Source of the DNA: Clostridiales bacterium
GTDB lineage: Bacteria; Bacillota; Clostridia; Lachnospirales; Lachnospiraceae
DNA: 64,000 nt
Direction: 5' to 3'
NCBI GenBank assembly: GCA_018365455.1
Contig: JAGZJZ010000010.1
Coordinates: 103,116 to 167,115 of the forward strand
The notes beneath the pieces are model-generated. The model did not search any database, was not told the origin of the DNA, and worked only from the letters and a program-made list of their open reading frames with translations. A program made the position numbers and the translations under genes. Of this stretch, positions 60,870-64,000 are shown one piece after another (within the stretch, counting starts at the first letter, position 1; every line of letters starts with the position of its first letter).

Positions 60870-63800
60870 TTAGTAAAAGCCTATCTCACAGATTGTCCGT
60901 TCATTGTATTTCACAATGCGTAAGGAAGAGGTCTCCACTGGCTCAGGAAAGGTCAGATACATCATTTTCCAGTTTCCGGTCAGCGTATCGCTTGCGAGTA
61001 GTTCCCCTGTTTCATTGTTATAAATCTCAAAATTTCCATTGTTTAAGCCCCAGCCAACAAAGATCCCGGCTTTGGTGATAGTAGTTGGCTCCGGAAAAGT
61101 CACAACAGCATCGTATGGAAATGACATGCCGCTGCCCCAGATATTGGAGAAGTTAGTGGCAAATTTGGCATCCTTGCTTACCGCCTCACCGTCATTTGCC
61201 GGAAGCAGATTCTGTTCGTCAAACAATTTCTGGAATGCCTGGTCAATTGTCTGGGGATTTTTGGAGCTCCTGCTTAAGTTGTCAACATCTACAGAGGCAA
61301 TTTCCTTAAGAGTCAGTTCGGATGTCACTGCCGCTCCGATTTCACCTGGGACAGGTTCTGCATCAATTCCGACACGGCGCTGCTCAGGATATCCGTAGAA
61401 TGCAAGCTCATTCAGCTTCGCGTCATCGTATTTGACAATGCGGATGCGGTTGGTGTGCACTGGTTCCGAGGTCATCGGGACAAGATCCCAGGTATTGTAA
61501 GTATTCAGTTTGGATGAATAGATCAGCTCGCCGGTCATGTCATCGATAATATCCATCTGTCCGGTTCCATATGTATCATAGATTCCGATATATGTAATTG
61601 TGTAAATATCATCGAAGGTCAGGATACAGTCGTAAGGATATGCGCGGTCCTTATGCACAGCGATGGCAGACATTTCAGTAGTTGGATTCACCCGTGTCTT
61701 GATCCACGGAGTCTCTGCAGTTTTATCTGCAGACTGTTCGTCAAACAGATGCCAGAACTGTGTCAACATAAAGTTATCGGAAGATGGCTGTCCGCCTTCC
61801 GATACATTTACAACTTCCTTGTTGTCAAATGTAATTGTATCGATGCTTCCGCGCTGATCCCCGAGGCGCATCTGCTGCACCTGGATACGCTGCTGAGGGA
61901 ATGGATCATTTTCCACATCCTGACCGCTTGTCTTAACGAAAACAGGTGTTTCGCTGACCTGAATCGTCACTGTACCTTCGGAAGAGACAGGGAGGATTTC
62001 CTTGCTGCCTTCCTTAAAACGGTCGCTTGGCGTCACCTGAATTGCTTTGTCAGGGCTTCCGACAGTCAATTGATAATCACTGATTTCACTGCCGTCTGCT
62101 GTTGGTGACCAAACAGCATAGATCACTTCTGATGTATCTCTGTCCTGGTAAGTATAGAGATATACGTTATCCTGTTCGCTGAAATCAATCAAGTCTGCAT
62201 TCTTCAGTGTATCTGTCGCACAGGACAGGTAGTACCAGGAAGTCTTCTTGTCCCAGTCCCCTTTTCCGGTTGTCAGCCCACTGTTGGCGTAGACTCCGCT
62301 CCACTCATCGCGAAGCATAAACATAGACATACGGTCCAGTCCCTCACGTTCTCCAACCAGAAATGCGCGGAGAAGGCGTTCTGCCCTTGCTTTGGCATAT
62401 TCCTGGTTCTGATGGGAATCAACACCTTCGATTTTCTTGTCATCCGCCACAATATCAAACTCCGACAGCCAGACATCTCTTCCAGGCGCATTCTCATTCG
62501 TCCATTCGATAATGTTGCGGGCATTCTGGCGGAAATCGGAATTTTCCGGTGCCTCAGTGTCTGTGATGTAGTCATGATAATTGATTGTGTCCAAGGCAAA
62601 TTTGCCATCGGTACGGTTATAGTCAAACCATGATTTCATCAGGGAGAGATATTCCACGGCGCGGTCACCGCCGGCAACACCGCCCATCACAAGTTTGAAG
62701 TTCGGGTCAGCCGTCTTGACGCCTGCATTTGGAACCGTTCCCTCATGTCCGTCATAATCAGTGCTAACCATTGCGGCATATTCATATGGATGGAAGTAGC
62801 TTTGCTTAGTCTCCCAGGTCTTGTCCTGTTCGTTCCATGTTTCAATTCCTTCAAGATAGTTCAAGCCCGCCTGGATATCGCCGTCCCCAACATTTAATGT
62901 GGCAGGATCTATATCTGTGTTTGAACCATAACGGGCGGCTAAATTATACATTGCATTTCCATGGAGAGCATAGGAGGCAGGGTCAAGTGTGTCCGCGCCG
63001 TCCTCAACAGGGATAGTGTTAAAAATATCTTTGATGTTTTCCCCATCGCCTACAAAATGGTCGTTGATTCCCTGCAGACAGGGGATCACAGAAATTCCCA
63101 TGGACTTCATTGTGCGGTAGAAATTATCCTTGTCCACAATGCGGTTGAAATAATGATTTCCCTCTTTGTCAGTCAGCCAGCTCCAGTTGTAATATTCACG
63201 TACATTTCCCAATGCGGATAATGCGGTGTATGGGTCATCGCAAAATGCATTGGCGCCGATTTTTACACCGGAAGTCAGGTTGTCCTTTGGCAGTTCGGCC
63301 GGTTTGGCCTGAGTCTTTTGTGTATCCTCTTCCGTAAGATCGCTGATTTTATATCCGTACAGCCCGATCTCATTGATTCCTGTGTCACTTCCGTTTGATG
63401 TTACACGGATAAAGCGGGTAGCTATGGCAGAATCGAAGTGGGCAACACGGTATGTCTTATAATAATTGGTTGGCAAAGTGCCTAACTCTGTCCAGCCAAA
63501 CGGTTCTCCCTGAAACACGGTTATGGCAGGAGAGCCATTCATGTCCATATAGCCAATGTCACTGATTACATAATAGGCTCCAAGATCGATATAAAAACTT
63601 GGTTCCCCCCACTCGATACGGTAGTTCGGCTGCCAGGTCTGTCCGCTGATATCAATTTTGGAAGCGGCAGGTGTAGCCGGAATCTGGTCCTGAGAGTCAA
63701 ACAAGATCTCAGCTCCCCGCTTTGTGGCGGGAATGTGGGAAATGGATTCATTTACAATTGTAAAATTTGAAACATCCAGCTTTTCTGACACGTTGGCAGG

Positions 63801-63878
63801 GGCATCCTGTGCGGAAACTGACAGACCACACGATGCGGCCATAAAGATCGACAGTGCAAAAAAACCTTTTCTTTTCAT
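60870..63878 (-). CDS. Secreted clan GH-A-like glycoside hydrolase with discoidin-like domains
   Basis: A 1002-residue secreted protein (signal peptide KRKGFFALSIFMAASCGLSVSAQDA). The N-terminal F5/8 type C-like domain (about 55-175, with PSFYIDLGAYYVISDIGYMD and TRFIRVTSNGSDTGINEIGLYG) is followed by a TIM-barrel-like catalytic region (about 200-560) in which ETWNEQ supplies a candidate acid/base Glu and DVWLSEFDIV a candidate nucleophile Glu, the clan GH-A pattern. A beta domain and two more discoidin-like domains (about 690-835 and 860-1002) follow. The exact GH family is not recognised; GH39 or GH30-like is possible. AGGAGGAAC precedes the ATG. It probably acts on extracellular glycans. 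Confidence 0.75.
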   Translation of the reverse strand: MKRKGFFALSIFMAASCGLSVSAQDAPANVSEKLDVSNFTIVNESISHIPATKRGAEILFDSQDQIPATPAASKIDISGQTWQPNYRIEWGEPSFYIDLGAYYVISDIGYMDMNGSPAITVFQGEPFGWTELGTLPTNYYKTYRVAHFDSAIATRFIRVTSNGSDTGINEIGLYGYKISDLTEEDTQKTQAKPAELPKDNLTSGVKIGANAFCDDPYTALSALGNVREYYNWSWLTDKEGNHYFNRIVDKDNFYRTMKSMGISVIPCLQGINDHFVGDGENIKDIFNTIPVEDGADTLDPASYALHGNAMYNLAARYGSNTDIDPATLNVGDGDIQAGLNYLEGIETWNEQDKTWETKQSYFHPYEYAAMVSTDYDGHEGTVPNAGVKTADPNFKLVMGGVAGGDRAVEYLSLMKSWFDYNRTDGKFALDTINYHDYITDTEAPENSDFRQNARNIIEWTNENAPGRDVWLSEFDIVADDKKIEGVDSHQNQEYAKARAERLLRAFLVGEREGLDRMSMFMLRDEWSGVYANSGLTTGKGDWDKKTSWYYLSCATDTLKNADLIDFSEQDNVYLYTYQDRDTSEVIYAVWSPTADGSEISDYQLTVGSPDKAIQVTPSDRFKEGSKEILPVSSEGTVTIQVSETPVFVKTSGQDVENDPFPQQRIQVQQMRLGDQRGSIDTITFDNKEVVNVSEGGQPSSDNFMLTQFWHLFDEQSADKTAETPWIKTRVNPTTEMSAIAVHKDRAYPYDCILTFDDIYTITYIGIYDTYGTGQMDIIDDMTGELIYSSKLNTYNTWDLVPMTSEPVHTNRIRIVKYDDAKLNELAFYGYPEQRRVGIDAEPVPGEIGAAVTSELTLKEIASVDVDNLSRSSKNPQTIDQAFQKLFDEQNLLPANDGEAVSKDAKFATNFSNIWGSGMSFPYDAVVTFPEPTTITKAGIFVGWGLNNGNFEIYNNETGELLASDTLTGNWKMMYLTFPEPVETSSLRIVKYNERTICEIGFY

Positions 63879-63905
63879 ATAGTTCCTCCTCTTTTCCTCA
63901 TGGTA

Positions 63906-63921
63906 GTGTCAAGTTTGACAC
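63906..63921. promoter_or_regulatory. GTGTCAA-N2-TTGACAC palindrome upstream of the GH-A gene
   Basis: A perfect 7-bp inverted repeat with a two-base centre lies 28 bases upstream of the minus-strand start codon, before its ribosome site. It is a good candidate operator for a dimeric repressor. The remaining 63922-64000 is AT-rich and ends at the window edge; no gene is seen. Confidence 0.5.
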
Positions 63922-64000
63922 TCCTGTTTTTATAAAAAACCTTATATTTTCAAAGGTTTCACCACTTTTTTATAAAAAAAAGCAATGACCTCCTTTTTTC

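Overview
The window looks like a chromosomal segment of an anaerobic gut Clostridia species, most likely Lachnospiraceae. This is inferred from moderate-to-low GC, strong AGGAGG-type ribosome sites, TTG/GTG starts, BMP-type nucleoside transport, YesM/YesN two-component control, an ECF sigma/DUF4179 pair and many host/plant-glycan hydrolases. No rRNA, tRNA, prophage or transposase gene was seen.

Region 1 (1-11.7 kb) is a plus-strand catabolic locus. It holds a BMP-family nucleoside ABC importer (binding protein cut by the window edge, ATPase, two permeases), an isochorismatase-fold hydrolase, a PfkB kinase, a nucleoside phosphorylase, a BtpA/SgcQ TIM barrel, an iron alcohol dehydrogenase, a TrpA-like TIM barrel and a VOC protein. 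Its gaps contain degenerate tandem repeats and a 164-bp MITE-like element. A frameshifted alpha/beta hydrolase follows.

Region 2 (11.7-33.2 kb) is a defence island. A type I-B CRISPR-Cas locus (cas6-cas8b-cas7-cas5, a terminator plus a second copy of the MITE-like element, then cas3-cas4-cas1-cas2) is flanked by two arrays with the same 30-nt repeat (26 repeats plus one decayed unit, and 29 repeats). Both leaders share a promoter and an inverted TTTACCA/TGGTAAA motif at matching distances. Cas1 lacks its C-terminal third, so spacer acquisition is probably impaired. A complete four-gene Wadjet (jetABCD) plasmid-defence operon follows directly.

Region 3 (33.4-57.2 kb) is for glycan use. It contains a 2.87-kresidue secreted SGNH-esterase/sialidase, a GH78 alpha-L-rhamnosidase, an unassigned (alpha/alpha)6-type protein, a YesM/YesN-like sensor kinase and regulator, and a sugar ABC importer with a GH43 glycosidase and a zinc polyol-type dehydrogenase.

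Region 4 (57.2-64 kb) has an ECF sigma factor with its DUF4179 anti-sigma-like partner, a GMP synthase whose glutaminase domain is shortened and lacks its catalytic Cys, and a convergent secreted clan GH-A-like glycosidase with discoidin-like domains. Functional assignments come from motif and family recognition by eye; no database search was possible.
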